Positions 26,962-37,034 of a stretch of DNA of 64,000 nucleotides are shown here, piece by piece (position 1 is the first letter of the stretch; each line of letters begins with the position of its first letter). Origin of the DNA: Planktothrix sp. PCC 11201 (GTDB taxonomy: Bacteria; Cyanobacteriota; Cyanobacteriia; Cyanobacteriales; Microcoleaceae); contig NZ_LT797685.1 of NCBI RefSeq assembly GCF_900009135.1, positions 20,516-84,515 of the forward strand, written 5' to 3'. A program made the position numbers and the translations under genes. The notes under the pieces were generated by a model. It was given only the letters and a program-made list of their open reading frames with translations, did not search any database and was not told the DNA's origin.

Positions 26962-28926
26962 ATGACTGAACTATTTAATCCTTCTGAAAATTCTAATGTT
27001 TCTCGTCGTTTTATTCTAAAATTATTCGGTATTAGTGCGGTTACTGGTGTCTTAGGATATTCTCGATTTCATAAACCCGAACCCACTATTTTCCAGCCGA
27101 ATATCATTAATTTACCCCAATTTTTAACCCAACCTAAGCACGTTGTAATTGTCGGTGCAGGACTAGCTGGATTAGCCAGTGCCTATGAATTAAGTCAACG
27201 GGGATTTAAAGTGAGTTTATTAGAAAAATCTCCCCAGTTAGGCGGTAAAATTGCCAGTTGGGATATTAAAATAGGGGATCAAACCTTTAAAATGGAACAT
27301 GGTTTTCATGGTTTCTTTCCTCAATATTATAACTTAAAATCCTTAGTTAAGGAAATCGAAATTGATAATAATTTTAAATCCTTAGAATCCTACGCGGTGG
27401 TTTTTAAAAATAACCAATATCAACCGGAAGTATTCCGTCCCAGTCATTCTGCTTTTCCTTGGAATGTGGTCGATTTAGGATTTTCTTCTGCTAATCGTTT
27501 AAACTGGGGAATTAATCTAACTCATCTCAATCATTGGAAAGTCTTTAGAGAAATTGGCGGGTTTAAAATTCCTAATAGTTATCAACGCTTAGATGATATT
27601 TCCGTTGCGGACTGGGTGAGTCAAGATTTCCCCCAAGGTTTATATGATTTATACTTTCTTCCCTTTGCTAAATCCAGTTTAAATGCACCGGATAAATTGA
27701 GTGTGGGAGAACTTATGCAGTTTTTCCATTTCTATTTTTTTGGTAATCCTGAAGGGTTAGCTTTTAATGGGACTCGGCAAGATATGGGAAGCAGTTTAGT
27801 CCAACCTTTAGTTAAAGCAATTCAACAAAAAGGTGGGGAAGTTTTAACCGATATTACCGTAAGTAATATTAACTGGAATCAAGGAAAAATTGATTCTATT
27901 AGTTATTTTCAAGGTAATCAAATTAATTCGGTTCCATTTTGGGTTAAATATAATTCAATTCTATCATCAATTACCCCACCTTTACCCGAAAATAAACATT
28001 TAGAATACTTTGGGGATGGAGATGATATTTATGCGATATCTAGTCAGAATAATCAAGCTATTTCTTTACAATGTACCCATCAAGGTTGCACCGTACAAAT
28101 GGCAGAAGATGGATATTTTCATTGTCCTTGTCACGGAGCTATTTTTGATCAAAATGGCAAAGTGATTTCTGGCCCAGCACAACGGGATTTAACACCCTAC
28201 AAAGTTAGGGACAGACAGGATAATCAAGTTCAGTTATTGAGTGTTAATTCTAATACAAACCAGACCCAGAATATTCAGGCAGACTATTATGTATTAGCGA
28301 CGGATATTCCCGGGACACAACGATTATTTACGGGGATGACCGGGGAAATTAATCAACAGGTACAACAACAAATTGAACAATTACAAGTCGCTGACCCTTT
28401 TGCCGTTTGTCGGTTTTGGTTTGACCGAGATTTTCCCTGGGAACATAGTCATTTTACCTCTCTATCGGGTTATGATTTAACCGATAGTATCACCCTTTAT
28501 CATCGGATTCAAGAAGAATATATTCAATGGTATGAAGCAACCGGGGGGACTGTGGTAGAACTTCACGCTTATTGTTATAAAGAAGCTCAATTTCCTACTC
28601 AAGAAATATTGTTAAAAACTTTTGAACAGGAACTTTATGAAATTGTCCCCGAATTAAAATTAGCTACCCTATTACATCGGGAATTAGTCAATCAGAAAAA
28701 TTTTGCCGGATATCCCCCCGGAAGTTATGCAAATCGTCCGGCTACGAATTCCGGGGTTACTAATTTAATGTTTGCCGGAGATTGGGTAAAAATGCCCTTT
28801 CCCTGTGGTTTAATGGAAAGGGCTGTTAGTAGTGGATTATTAGCAGCAAATGAGATTTTATATCAGGAGGGTTTGCAAAAACGATCACTTTTTTCTGTAA
28901 ATCCAGAAGGATTTTTAAAGATATAA
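26962..28926 (+). CDS. FAD-dependent carotene desaturase-like enzyme with embedded Rieske domain (CrtU/CruE-like)
   Basis: An FAD amine-oxidase/phytoene-desaturase-type protein: HVVIVGAGLAGLASAYELSQRGFKV (FAD, about 54-80), LGGKIASWD, and a C-terminal LMFAGDWVKMPFPCGLMERAVSSG FAD segment. Unusually, a [2Fe-2S] Rieske module is inserted in the middle (CTHQGC about 371-376 and CPCHG about 390-394). This arrangement matches the COG3349 group that includes the carotenoid aromatising desaturase/methyltransferases CrtU and CruE. A SRRFILK motif plus hydrophobic stretch near the N-terminus suggests Tat export or anchoring. It precedes a Rieske oxygenase gene. The specific carotenoid role is inferred; 654 residues. 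Confidence 0.7.
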   Translation: MTELFNPSENSNVSRRFILKLFGISAVTGVLGYSRFHKPEPTIFQPNIINLPQFLTQPKHVVIVGAGLAGLASAYELSQRGFKVSLLEKSPQLGGKIASWDIKIGDQTFKMEHGFHGFFPQYYNLKSLVKEIEIDNNFKSLESYAVVFKNNQYQPEVFRPSHSAFPWNVVDLGFSSANRLNWGINLTHLNHWKVFREIGGFKIPNSYQRLDDISVADWVSQDFPQGLYDLYFLPFAKSSLNAPDKLSVGELMQFFHFYFFGNPEGLAFNGTRQDMGSSLVQPLVKAIQQKGGEVLTDITVSNINWNQGKIDSISYFQGNQINSVPFWVKYNSILSSITPPLPENKHLEYFGDGDDIYAISSQNNQAISLQCTHQGCTVQMAEDGYFHCPCHGAIFDQNGKVISGPAQRDLTPYKVRDRQDNQVQLLSVNSNTNQTQNIQADYYVLATDIPGTQRLFTGMTGEINQQVQQQIEQLQVADPFAVCRFWFDRDFPWEHSHFTSLSGYDLTDSITLYHRIQEEYIQWYEATGGTVVELHAYCYKEAQFPTQEILLKTFEQELYEIVPELKLATLLHRELVNQKNFAGYPPGSYANRPATNSGVTNLMFAGDWVKMPFPCGLMERAVSSGLLAANEILYQEGLQKRSLFSVNPEGFLKI

Positions 28927-28951
28927 AATTGATTTCACTTTAATTCCGCGC

Positions 28952-29072
28952 AGGCGGAATTTGTTTGTATAGCTGCGATTTCAATCGCCAGGTTAATATA
29001 AATTTTCTATGTAGGCGGAATTTGTTTGTATAGCTGCGATTTCAATCGCCAGGTTAATATAAATCTTCTATT
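28952..29072. repeat. 61-bp tandem duplication plus partial third copy
   Basis: Two nearly identical 61-base units (from 28952 and 29013), each with GGCGGAATTTG, GCGATTTCAATCGCC (a hairpin) and CCAGGTTAATATAAAT. A third partial copy, CCCAGGTTAATATGAAT, includes the ATG of the next gene at 29091. The repeat thus builds the leader of the Rieske oxygenase gene. Confidence 0.85.
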
Positions 29073-29090
29073 AAAATCACCCAGGTTAAT

Positions 29091-30140
29091 ATGAATTCAG
29101 AAAAATTATCCCATACAACTAACGATATTCGACAGTCAGGAATCAACCCGAATCACTGGTATGTTGTAGCGGCGAGTCATGAAGTCAAAACTAAACCTGT
29201 AGAAGTCAAATTATGGCATCAAAATATTGTTTTATTTCGGGATAGTTTAGGCAAAATTCAAGCCTTAGAAAATCGCTGTCCCCATCGACAAGTTAAACTG
29301 AGTCATGGTAAAATTATCTCGGATTATATAGAATGTGCTTATCATGGTTGGCAATTTAATACTCAAGGAGAATGTGTCCTAGTTCCCTATTTAGAGGATA
29401 AGCAAAAATTACCTAAAAATTGTAAAATTAAAGAATATTCTGTTAAAGAATTAGAGGGTTTTATTTGGTTATTTCTTGGGGATAATCCTAATTTAATTCA
29501 ACCTTTAGCCATTCCAGAATGGGAACACTTGAATTATATTGCTACGGTTTCAACCATTCATTATCAAGGTCATTTTTCCTTTTTAATTGAGAATTTAATG
29601 GATATGTACCATGGACATTTACATCAAGATTTACAAGCTTGGACAGATGCTCAGTTAGAAAAAATAGAAGAAACCCCAAACCGAGTTGATGCTTATTATC
29701 AAGCTCAGAGTTATTATAAAATTGATAAAATTTGGTCAATTTCTCAGCTATTTTTTCCGGGTTTAAGAAAACTTCATCCCGAACCTTTAACGGTGAGTTA
29801 TATTTATCCCCATTGGGTTTCTACCTTGGGAGAATATTTTAAAATATATTGTTTATTTTGTCCGATTAGTTTAACAGAAACCCGAGCTTATTTAATTCAT
29901 TTTACCTCATTAAATGCTTTTTGGCGACTCCATAAATTGCCCGTCAAGTTCAGAAAATTTGTCAAAGATTTATGTTTTGGTTCCGCCCAAAACCTATTGG
30001 ATGGGTTGGTAAAACAGGATATTTTAATGATAGAAGAAGAACAACAAGCTTATTTAGAAAATACCCAACAAAAAGGATATGAATTTAACCCGACTATCGC
30101 CAGTGTTCAACGGTTAATTAACAATCAAGTTGAAAGATAA
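29091..30140 (+). CDS. Rieske non-heme iron oxygenase (CruH-like candidate)
   Basis: 349 residues. The Rieske cluster is CPHR (about 63-66) with CAYHGW (about 82-87), and the mononuclear iron site is LMDMYHGHLH (about 170-179), the classic arrangement of oxygenase alpha subunits. In synechoxanthin synthesis, CruH is a Rieske-containing enzyme that oxidises the ring methyls after CruE forms the aromatic ring. The neighbouring FAD/Rieske enzyme makes this pairing plausible, but pheophorbide- or choline-type oxygenases cannot be excluded. The start codon sits in the third copy of the upstream repeat, with AGG about 7 bases before it. Confidence 0.7.
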   Translation: MNSEKLSHTTNDIRQSGINPNHWYVVAASHEVKTKPVEVKLWHQNIVLFRDSLGKIQALENRCPHRQVKLSHGKIISDYIECAYHGWQFNTQGECVLVPYLEDKQKLPKNCKIKEYSVKELEGFIWLFLGDNPNLIQPLAIPEWEHLNYIATVSTIHYQGHFSFLIENLMDMYHGHLHQDLQAWTDAQLEKIEETPNRVDAYYQAQSYYKIDKIWSISQLFFPGLRKLHPEPLTVSYIYPHWVSTLGEYFKIYCLFCPISLTETRAYLIHFTSLNAFWRLHKLPVKFRKFVKDLCFGSAQNLLDGLVKQDILMIEEEQQAYLENTQQKGYEFNPTIASVQRLINNQVER

Positions 30141-30169
30141 TCATTAGGGGGTCATCAATACAAAAATTT

Positions 30170-30215
30170 GTTGTTGGGATAAGGACACTTTTATGGAGCG
30201 CTGAAGCGCAACAAC
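30170..30215. repeat. Branched palindromic element, copy B (inverted)
   Basis: GTTGTTGGG ... GCGCTGAAGCGCAACAAC. Read on the minus strand it begins GTTGTTGCGCTTCAGCGC as copy A does and ends CCCAACAAC. Only 15 bases separate it from the end of the next minus-strand gene. Confidence 0.7.
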
Positions 30216-30230
30216 GATGCAACGGTGAAT

Positions 30231-33200
30231 TTATGCTTTTTGCTTCAAAATTAATAAGGTAATATCATCAAATTGTTTTTCTTCTCCTCGGAATGTTACA
30301 ATATCATTAATCACAGTTTGTTTAATTTCTTCTATTGGGTGTTGCCAATTTTGAGAAATAACATCACAGAGTCTATCCAGTCCATATTGTTGTTTATTAA
30401 GATTAAAGGTTTCTGTAATTCCATCGGTATATAAAACCACACCATCCCCAGTTTTTAACTCAACAGTTATGGAATTAATAAACTCCGTAATATTTTCATC
30501 TAAAGCAATCGGAATCCCTAAATCCATGGTATCAATCCGTTCAATCTTACCATCAGAACGAACAATCAAAATTTCTTCATGTTGTCCACTAACTGTTAAT
30601 AAACCTTGATAATAATTTAAAATAGCTAAAGTTAAATTTCTATCCACATTCATCCGTGCAACATTTTTATAAAGAGTGTTGTTAAGAATCGTCAAAAATT
30701 GGATAGGGTTAGTTTCTCTAATTTCCGTCAGGGTACGAATTCCCATTTGAGCCATTAACATTAAAATCCCACTTTCTAACCCATGTCCGGTAACATCTCC
30801 AATTCCAAAAGTCACCACACCATCGGTTTCTAAAACATCATAATAATCGCCCCCAACTTCCTCCGCAGGTTCCATAAATCCCACAATTTCTAACCCAGAA
30901 ATCGCCGCCAATTCCTCTGGTTTGGGTAAAATCATTTGTTGTAAGCGACGAGTAACTTCTAATTCCGTTGCTAACCGTAAATTTTCCGTTTGTAGGCGAC
31001 TAATATTAACATGGGTTTTAATTCTGGCTAAAAGTTCATCCTTAGCAAAGGGTTTCATCATATAATCATTCGCACCCATATTTAACCCCGTTACAATATC
31101 TTGAACTTGAGTTTTAGCCGTTAATAAAATAATCGGTAATTCCGTTTGATTAAACTGTTCTCTAAGTTTTTGAGTAACTTCATATCCAGTCATTTTAGGC
31201 ATCATTACATCCAATAATATCACATCAGGTCTGAGTCCTTTGGCAATTAATTCTAAGGTTTCTTCGCCATTACTGGCTTGAAAAACAGCATATTGATGCA
31301 GGGAAAGATTATTAAATAAAACTTGCCGATTAACTGCTTCATCATCAACAATTAGAATCTTAATAACTTCTGAAGAAGGGTTAATTTGGGGTTGAACAAA
31401 ACTAGAATTAATCGATAATAAGGTATTAATTTCTTGAGGTTGCAGCGGATTTTTAACTCGTTTTTCCGTTGGTGTTTTAACTGCATTTTCAGCAATGGGT
31501 AGGGTAAACGTAAATCGAGAACCGATACCCACCTCCGATTCAACTGTAATTTCACCCCTATGTAATTCAATCAATTGTTTGGTAATAGTTAATCCTAATC
31601 CGGTACCACCATATTCCCTAGCAGTTGACCCTTCTCCCTGTTCAAAGGATTCAAAAATTCGGTCTAATTTATTAGTAGGAATCCCAATTCCCGTATCAGA
31701 AATTGTAATTGCAATTTGAGACTTATTGCCTTTAGGTAAAATGATGGCTGAAATTTCTACGATTCCTTCCGGGGTAAATTTGATCGCATTTCCAATTAAA
31801 TTATAGAGAATTTGTTGTAACCGATTTTCGTCTGCTTCCGCCAGGGGAAAATCAACAGGAATCCGATTAATAATATGTAAATTTTTCTGAGTAATTAGAT
31901 GTTGACTCAAAATAGAAACCGCATCCGCAATCGCCCGAATATCAAGGGGTCGCAGTTCCAGTTCTATATTTTGGTGGCGCAGTTTAGAGAAATCCAAAAT
32001 ATCACCGACTAAACTTGATAAACGGCGACCACTAGCGGCAATCATCGCTAAATTACTATTAGTTTGAGGGGATAAATCTCCCGTTGCACCATCAATTAAA
32101 GATTCAGCAATCCCAATAATTCCATTTAAAGGAGTTCTTAATTCATGGGATGTATTGGCTAGAAATTCATCTTTTAATTGGTCTAAATGTTGCAGTTCTT
32201 CATTTTTAGCTTCTAAAATAGTAAAGGATTCTTTTAACTGTTTAGCCATGCTATTAAAAGATTTAGCTAACTGACCTAATTCATCATCCCGTTTCAGGTT
32301 TACTTTTTGTTCCCAGTCCCCTTGAGCAATTTTTTTGGCGGCAATATTTAACTGTAAAATCGGTTTTACAATCCATTGTGTTGTGAATAATCCGATTAAT
32401 GTAGCTCCCAATAATGCCAAACTACACAAAGCAATAGTGGTGCGAGTATTAGCATTAATTTGTTCCATAAAATCCGCTTCAGGAACCACCACAAGAATTA
32501 ACCAATTAACGGTTTTTCCCTTCTGAAACGGTAACACCTTGACAAAATAACGACTATTATTCCAAATAAACTCTAGTTCTTTCCCTTGTTTAATTTCCCT
32601 GAGATTAGAATGGGTTTGATTTAAATAGTTGGCGGTCGCTTGAGTTAAGGGATTTTGGCTTTTTAGCGCCGCAAATAACTGTCTATCATTATTAACAACT
32701 AAAAAGGGTTTTTCTAAAGTTGAAGTGGCTAATAACGTGCCATCGCTATCGATTAAAAAGGTTTGTCCTGATTTTCCTACCTTTAATCGATTTAAAAAAT
32801 TTCCAATTCCATCTAACCGTAATGCGGTATTTAAAACCCCTTGAACTTCTTGGGTTTGAGGATTGTAAACCGGAAGCAAAGCACTCATTAATAAAGTCGG
32901 TTCTAATAAGGATAGATATACCGAACTCCAAGTCGCATCTCCCGCTTTTACTGCGTCTTTATACCACACCCCTTTCCTTGTATCAAAATCTTTAACAATA
33001 GTTGCAACTTCGGTGCGATCGCCTTTATAATCAGTTTTATAGGAATAAAAATCAGAATTAGTAAAAGTATCAACTACATTAATTCTTAAAGACCCATCCC
33101 CCAACTGTTCCCCCGTGCGTTCTTGTCCAGCAGCATTAGTAATTTTAATAAAGTTAATATCAGGATAAATTTGTACCTGTCGCCAGAGATATTGTTCCCA

Positions 33201-33515
33201 CTGGGTTAAGTTTTGAAAGGTCAAAATTCTCGATTGAAGTAAATTTAAGTTCGTTTGATTAATCTTTTCTGGAATAGCTAAATAGGCTTCTAAATTCTGT
33301 TCAACCCTCGCACTAATTTCATTTTGCAATTGACCCACTACCTCATTAACCGCCTTCTGTCCCGCCTGAAAAGACAGCCACCCCACAATCCCAACTGCCC
33401 CAAAAATTTGCAGTAAAAAAGGTATAATCAAAACCGTTCGGATCGGAATCGGACGCTGACTTTTCCGAACCATTCTAATCCAAATCAACTGAAATTTAGG
33501 CAAAGAAATTGACAT
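30231..33515 (-). CDS. Cache-HAMP histidine kinase fused to receiver and PP2C phosphatase
   Basis: 1094 residues in one chain: TM1 (about 26-48), periplasmic dCache-like sensor (50-350), TM2 ([22 protein letters not shown]), HAMP (375-430), HisKA with His ~457 in [13 protein letters not shown], HATPase ([24 protein letters not shown]), and a receiver with intact phospho-Asp (~769) in [13 protein letters not shown] SpoIIE/RsbU-type PP2C phosphatase follows ([26 protein letters not shown]). Sensing, phosphorelay and serine-phosphatase output are thus in one protein, suggesting control of an anti-sigma antagonist pathway. Partner genes are not nearby. Confidence 0.92.
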   Translation of the reverse strand: MSISLPKFQLIWIRMVRKSQRPIPIRTVLIIPFLLQIFGAVGIVGWLSFQAGQKAVNEVVGQLQNEISARVEQNLEAYLAIPEKINQTNLNLLQSRILTFQNLTQWEQYLWRQVQIYPDINFIKITNAAGQERTGEQLGDGSLRINVVDTFTNSDFYSYKTDYKGDRTEVATIVKDFDTRKGVWYKDAVKAGDATWSSVYLSLLEPTLLMSALLPVYNPQTQEVQGVLNTALRLDGIGNFLNRLKVGKSGQTFLIDSDGTLLATSTLEKPFLVVNNDRQLFAALKSQNPLTQATANYLNQTHSNLREIKQGKELEFIWNNSRYFVKVLPFQKGKTVNWLILVVVPEADFMEQINANTRTTIALCSLALLGATLIGLFTTQWIVKPILQLNIAAKKIAQGDWEQKVNLKRDDELGQLAKSFNSMAKQLKESFTILEAKNEELQHLDQLKDEFLANTSHELRTPLNGIIGIAESLIDGATGDLSPQTNSNLAMIAASGRRLSSLVGDILDFSKLRHQNIELELRPLDIRAIADAVSILSQHLITQKNLHIINRIPVDFPLAEADENRLQQILYNLIGNAIKFTPEGIVEISAIILPKGNKSQIAITISDTGIGIPTNKLDRIFESFEQGEGSTAREYGGTGLGLTITKQLIELHRGEITVESEVGIGSRFTFTLPIAENAVKTPTEKRVKNPLQPQEINTLLSINSSFVQPQINPSSEVIKILIVDDEAVNRQVLFNNLSLHQYAVFQASNGEETLELIAKGLRPDVILLDVMMPKMTGYEVTQKLREQFNQTELPIILLTAKTQVQDIVTGLNMGANDYMMKPFAKDELLARIKTHVNISRLQTENLRLATELEVTRRLQQMILPKPEELAAISGLEIVGFMEPAEEVGGDYYDVLETDGVVTFGIGDVTGHGLESGILMLMAQMGIRTLTEIRETNPIQFLTILNNTLYKNVARMNVDRNLTLAILNYYQGLLTVSGQHEEILIVRSDGKIERIDTMDLGIPIALDENITEFINSITVELKTGDGVVLYTDGITETFNLNKQQYGLDRLCDVISQNWQHPIEEIKQTVINDIVTFRGEEKQFDDITLLILKQKA

Positions 33516-33576
33516 TGAAGATCAAAAATTATGGTTGTTAAGTGGGTAATAGATAATCAATTAACTCTTACACTGG

Positions 33577-33637
33577 TACGGGCGGGTTCTTTTAGATATT
33601 TGTAAATGACATAAATTTTGATGAACCCGCCCCTACG
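33577..33637. repeat. Inverted repeat GGGCGGGTTC / GAACCCGCCC
   Basis: GGGCGGGTTC (33581-33590) faces GAACCCGCCCCTAC about 35 bases later, the same sequence type as the repeat at 26027-26190. It is followed by ACTGATAACTGATTACTGATT heptamer repeats (33640-33682) that run into the 3' end of ubiX and encode its last residues. Confidence 0.65.
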
Positions 33638-33664
33638 ACTGATAACTCTTAAACTGATAACTGA

Positions 33665-34243
33665 TTACTGATTACTGATTCCCTCCCAGCGTTTCATCTG
33701 ACCCCCATCAATATCAAAGAGGTCAAGCACCCGACAAACCGTATTTGTAACCATTTCATCAATTGATTTTGGCATCGTATAAAATGCCGGAACCGGAGGC
33801 ATAATAATTCCCCCGCATTCAGTCACCGTTAACATATTTTTAAGATGGATAGCATGGAGAGGGGTTTCCCGCACCATCAACACCAACCGACGGCGCTCTT
33901 TGAGTACCACATCCGCCGCCCGGGTGAGCAGGTTACTCGTCACTCCCGTCGCCACCTCAGCCAAAGTTTTCATCGAACAGGGCAGAATCACCATCCCCAT
34001 TGTCCGAAACGAACCACTAGATATCGCCGCCCCCACATCACCGATAGCATAGCTCACATCAGCTAAGTTGTGAAGTTGTTTACTATCTATATCCAACTCA
34101 TGGGCTCTAGTGATTTCTCCCGCCCGAGAAACCACCAGATGGGTTTCTACATCGGTTTCCCGCAGGAGTTCCAACAGACGCACCGCATAGATAATACCAC
34201 TCGCCCCACTAATGCCCACAATGAGACGTTTAGAACTGGTCAT
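33665..34243 (-). CDS. ubiX: Flavin prenyltransferase UbiX/Pad1
   Basis: Makes prenylated FMN, the cofactor of UbiD-type decarboxylases, using dimethylallyl phosphate. Signatures are IVGISGASGIIYAVRLLELL (flavin loop), SSGSFRTMGMVILPCSMKTLAEVATG (catalytic region) and VVLKERRRLVLMVRETPLH. 192 residues, normal. The C-terminal ISNQ is encoded by the edge of a heptamer repeat, so the exact stop may be lineage-specific. No ubiD is present in the window. Confidence 0.95.
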   Translation of the reverse strand: MTSSKRLIVGISGASGIIYAVRLLELLRETDVETHLVVSRAGEITRAHELDIDSKQLHNLADVSYAIGDVGAAISSGSFRTMGMVILPCSMKTLAEVATGVTSNLLTRAADVVLKERRRLVLMVRETPLHAIHLKNMLTVTECGGIIMPPVPAFYTMPKSIDEMVTNTVCRVLDLFDIDGGQMKRWEGISNQ

Positions 34244-34311
34244 ATTAATGGCGGCTTCCTAATCTGAATTATTGTATTTTAGCCCTAAATAAACCCATTT
34301 TTTCAATCAAC

Positions 34312-35637
34312 TTATTTTCTAATATCACTGCGAATATGTAAATCTCGTTGAGGATAGGGAATTTCAATATTATTCTCTGCAAAAACTTTCCAAATCTCAC
34401 AAGCAATTTCGCTCATAATTCGTTTCCCTCCGATGGGAGTTTCTAACCAGACTGTGATCTCAAAATCTAAACTGGATTCTGCAAAATCAATAAAATTGAC
34501 CAAAGGGGCCGGATCATTTAAAACTTCAGGATGTTTATAGATAATTTCTAATAAAATCTCAATCACCTTTTGCGGATCACAATCATAACTCACTCCCACA
34601 ATCAAAGACTTTCGCACCCGGCGATCGCTCCCCGTCATGGTTTTAAGTTCCTGGGTAAAAAAGACTTGATTCGGAATAATTTTTTCTGAATTATCTCTCA
34701 TCACTTGTACCGTTGTGGCTCGCATACTAATTTTTTTAACTTCACTCGATTCTCCCCCAATTTCAATAATATCTCCCGGTCTTAAAGAGCCTTCAAATAA
34801 TAGAAATATCCCACTAATAAAATTACTAAATACTTCCTTTAAACCAAACCCAATTCCAACGGATAAACCCCCCGTAATTGCCGCAAATGTTGTAGAATTA
34901 AATCCTAGATATCCAATAACAATCACGATTCCTAGAGTAATTAAAAAATAACGAATTAAAATTAATGAGGCTTGAGCACTACCCGAATCCAGTTTCGTGC
35001 TATTAATAGTAGTCTGCCAGAGGATATATTGTAAAATATTGACGGCAACAATCCATAAATATAACCCCACGGTACTAATTAAAACTGCTGCTACGGTGAC
35101 CGAACTGCCAAATAAATTAATCACCACCACTTGCAGAAGTTTCTCAAAATCTACAAATAAATTTAAAATTTCTCTCAAAATATATAAAACAAATATCGGT
35201 CTAAAAAAATAGAAATTACACTCTTTAACCCGATTAATCGGAATAAATAGACATAAACTAACGATAAAAATTCGATAAAATAGATAAACCCATAAAATAT
35301 TAATTGCGATTGTTATAATTCCGGCAATCCATCCTTGATAAATGAATAAATTTTGAAATAAATTTAAGACAATTAAGCTAAATCCCCGACCCACTAAATC
35401 AGGAATTAAGACTAATCCACACCAATAAGGAGCTAAAGTTGTTTCTTGGACTAGATTAACTGCTAGTTGTGGGAAATTCTCTTTAATTTTTTTACCGACC
35501 CAATAGGATAGGCTATGACCGACTAAAATCGAGATCAAAATCACCCCTAATTGAATTTGTACCGGAGAGCGATTCAAAAAAATTAAGAGTTTAGTAATTT
35601 GATCAACAATAAATGTTAAATTAGGTTGATTAGACAT
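34312..35637 (-). CDS. MscS-family mechanosensitive channel
   Basis: 441 residues with about five N-terminal membrane helices, then the MscS pore and beta domain (FAAITGGLSVGIGFGLKEVFSNFISGIFLLFEGSLRPGDIIEIG, then VKKISMRATTVQVMRDNSEKIIPNQVF) and an alpha/beta C-terminus. It is longer than E. coli MscS (286), as in many cyanobacterial members. It starts 11 bases after the stop of the solute-binding lipoprotein gene on the same strand, so the two are almost certainly one operon. Confidence 0.93.
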   Translation of the reverse strand: MSNQPNLTFIVDQITKLLIFLNRSPVQIQLGVILISILVGHSLSYWVGKKIKENFPQLAVNLVQETTLAPYWCGLVLIPDLVGRGFSLIVLNLFQNLFIYQGWIAGIITIAINILWVYLFYRIFIVSLCLFIPINRVKECNFYFFRPIFVLYILREILNLFVDFEKLLQVVVINLFGSSVTVAAVLISTVGLYLWIVAVNILQYILWQTTINSTKLDSGSAQASLILIRYFLITLGIVIVIGYLGFNSTTFAAITGGLSVGIGFGLKEVFSNFISGIFLLFEGSLRPGDIIEIGGESSEVKKISMRATTVQVMRDNSEKIIPNQVFFTQELKTMTGSDRRVRKSLIVGVSYDCDPQKVIEILLEIIYKHPEVLNDPAPLVNFIDFAESSLDFEITVWLETPIGGKRIMSEIACEIWKVFAENNIEIPYPQRDLHIRSDIRK

Positions 35638-35648
35638 ATAATATTTTT

Positions 35649-36860
35649 TTAAGGTTGACTTGATTTCTGATTAACAGTTTCAGTAATCTGAGCAGCAGCA
35701 TCTTCAGGAGTGATACTTCCCGCTAATACTTGAGGATATAAACTATTGCCCGTCTTCGCCCAAACCCGCGCTGATTCAACTTGGTCTAAAGGAATCGCGA
35801 TTGCGGTTTTAGATTGCTGGACTAATATTGCTTCTCGGGGAAACAAACGACTATTAACATTAACATTGTTATCAGCCGGCATAAAAGAGCCTTCTAGGAG
35901 ACTTAACCGCTTACGAGTTTGTTCTGGATTTGTAAAAAACTCAGCCAATTTTAGAGCTAACTGCTGTTGCTGAGGACTCGATATTCGATTAAACAAAATC
36001 ACACGGGAATAGATAAAAGGCCCGGCGGGGTTGTTCCCTTCCCCGGGTAATAAGGCAACACCCAAATTATCTTTTCCTAACGCTTGGCTATATTTTGGAA
36101 ACTCGGAAGAATCACAAAAAACATAGGCTAATCGGTTATTAATAAATCCCTGTTCTAAACCTTCAATACCATCACTAAAAACCATATTTGGTTCGTTTTG
36201 GGCAATTTTTAGCCACTCCATCCATTTTCCCCAACTTTTTTGATCAAAAACAAAATTACCTTGGACATCAAAAGATTTCCCCCCAAAAACTTGCACTCCC
36301 CAAAAAGTGCCTACAAAATTAGACCATATCCCCACCGAGTAACCCGTCTTGGCTTGTTGCAAGAGTTCCGTTAAAGTTTTAGGCGGTAACTTCACTTTCT
36401 TCTTGTTATAGCAAAGAGTTTGAGTCATCACCGAGGTGGGTATACCATACATTTTTCCTTGATAGCGAACATGACTAATCGCCGCAGGAAGATAACCCGA
36501 AAAGTCAAAGTCTTGAATCACCGGAATCAAATTATCCTGAACTAAACTCGGAATCACCCCAGAAGCGGTAAATAGAAAATCAGGCCCCAAACCTCTCTTA
36601 ACTTGTTTGCGGAATTGCTGATCTAATTGATCACTGGGAATATATTCACTCACAATCCTAACATTAGGATATATTTGCATATAGTCCTTCAAGGACTCTT
36701 GCATCATTTCCTTGATTTTGTCCTCAAAGGAATGCCAGACTAAAATCTGCCCTTGAATGGATTGTGGTTGAGGCTCAGATATTTTGTCCGTATCCTTGGG
36801 ACTACAACTGGTCAAAAATATTAATACTAAGATAATTAACTGCAAAAAACGGTAACGCAA
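35649..36860 (-). CDS. Family 1 extracellular solute-binding lipoprotein
   Basis: Sugar-type periplasmic-binding protein: lipoprotein signal LVLIFLTSCS with lipid-attachment Cys about residue 19, then ILVWHSFEDKIKEMM, YPNVRIVSEYIPSDQLDQQFRKQV, YGIPTSVMTQTLCYNKKKV and the C-terminal KLAEFFTNPEQTRKRL. 403 residues. The start is TTG, supported by GGGAGTAGG upstream. No permease genes lie nearby; the MscS channel gene follows at 11 bases. It may tune channel opening to an osmolyte or supply a distant transporter. Confidence 0.88.
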   Translation of the reverse strand: MRYRFLQLIILVLIFLTSCSPKDTDKISEPQPQSIQGQILVWHSFEDKIKEMMQESLKDYMQIYPNVRIVSEYIPSDQLDQQFRKQVKRGLGPDFLFTASGVIPSLVQDNLIPVIQDFDFSGYLPAAISHVRYQGKMYGIPTSVMTQTLCYNKKKVKLPPKTLTELLQQAKTGYSVGIWSNFVGTFWGVQVFGGKSFDVQGNFVFDQKSWGKWMEWLKIAQNEPNMVFSDGIEGLEQGFINNRLAYVFCDSSEFPKYSQALGKDNLGVALLPGEGNNPAGPFIYSRVILFNRISSPQQQQLALKLAEFFTNPEQTRKRLSLLEGSFMPADNNVNVNSRLFPREAILVQQSKTAIAIPLDQVESARVWAKTGNSLYPQVLAGSITPEDAAAQITETVNQKSSQP

Positions 36861-36978
36861 TTGATTTTCCTACTCCCTAAATCAAATATTGAAACGGTCT
36901 ATAGCAATCGGCAGTTTACTCTTGACAACTTCTTTCTGTCTTTGGAGTTAAATTATGCCCAACCCTTACTATAAAACA

Positions 36979-37010
36979 AGCGATCGCCCTTTTCAATAAA
37001 AGCGATCGCT
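36979..37010 (-). terminator. Terminator-like hairpin built from two HIP1 octamers
   Basis: AGCGATCGC (36979-36987) and GCGATCGCT (37002-37010) pair, extended by TTTT/AAAA, just downstream of ndhD on the minus strand and followed there by TTGTTTTAT. Two HIP1 sites form the stem. Confidence 0.65.
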
Positions 37011-37034
37011 ATTTTAACTAAATTGAAATTACTG

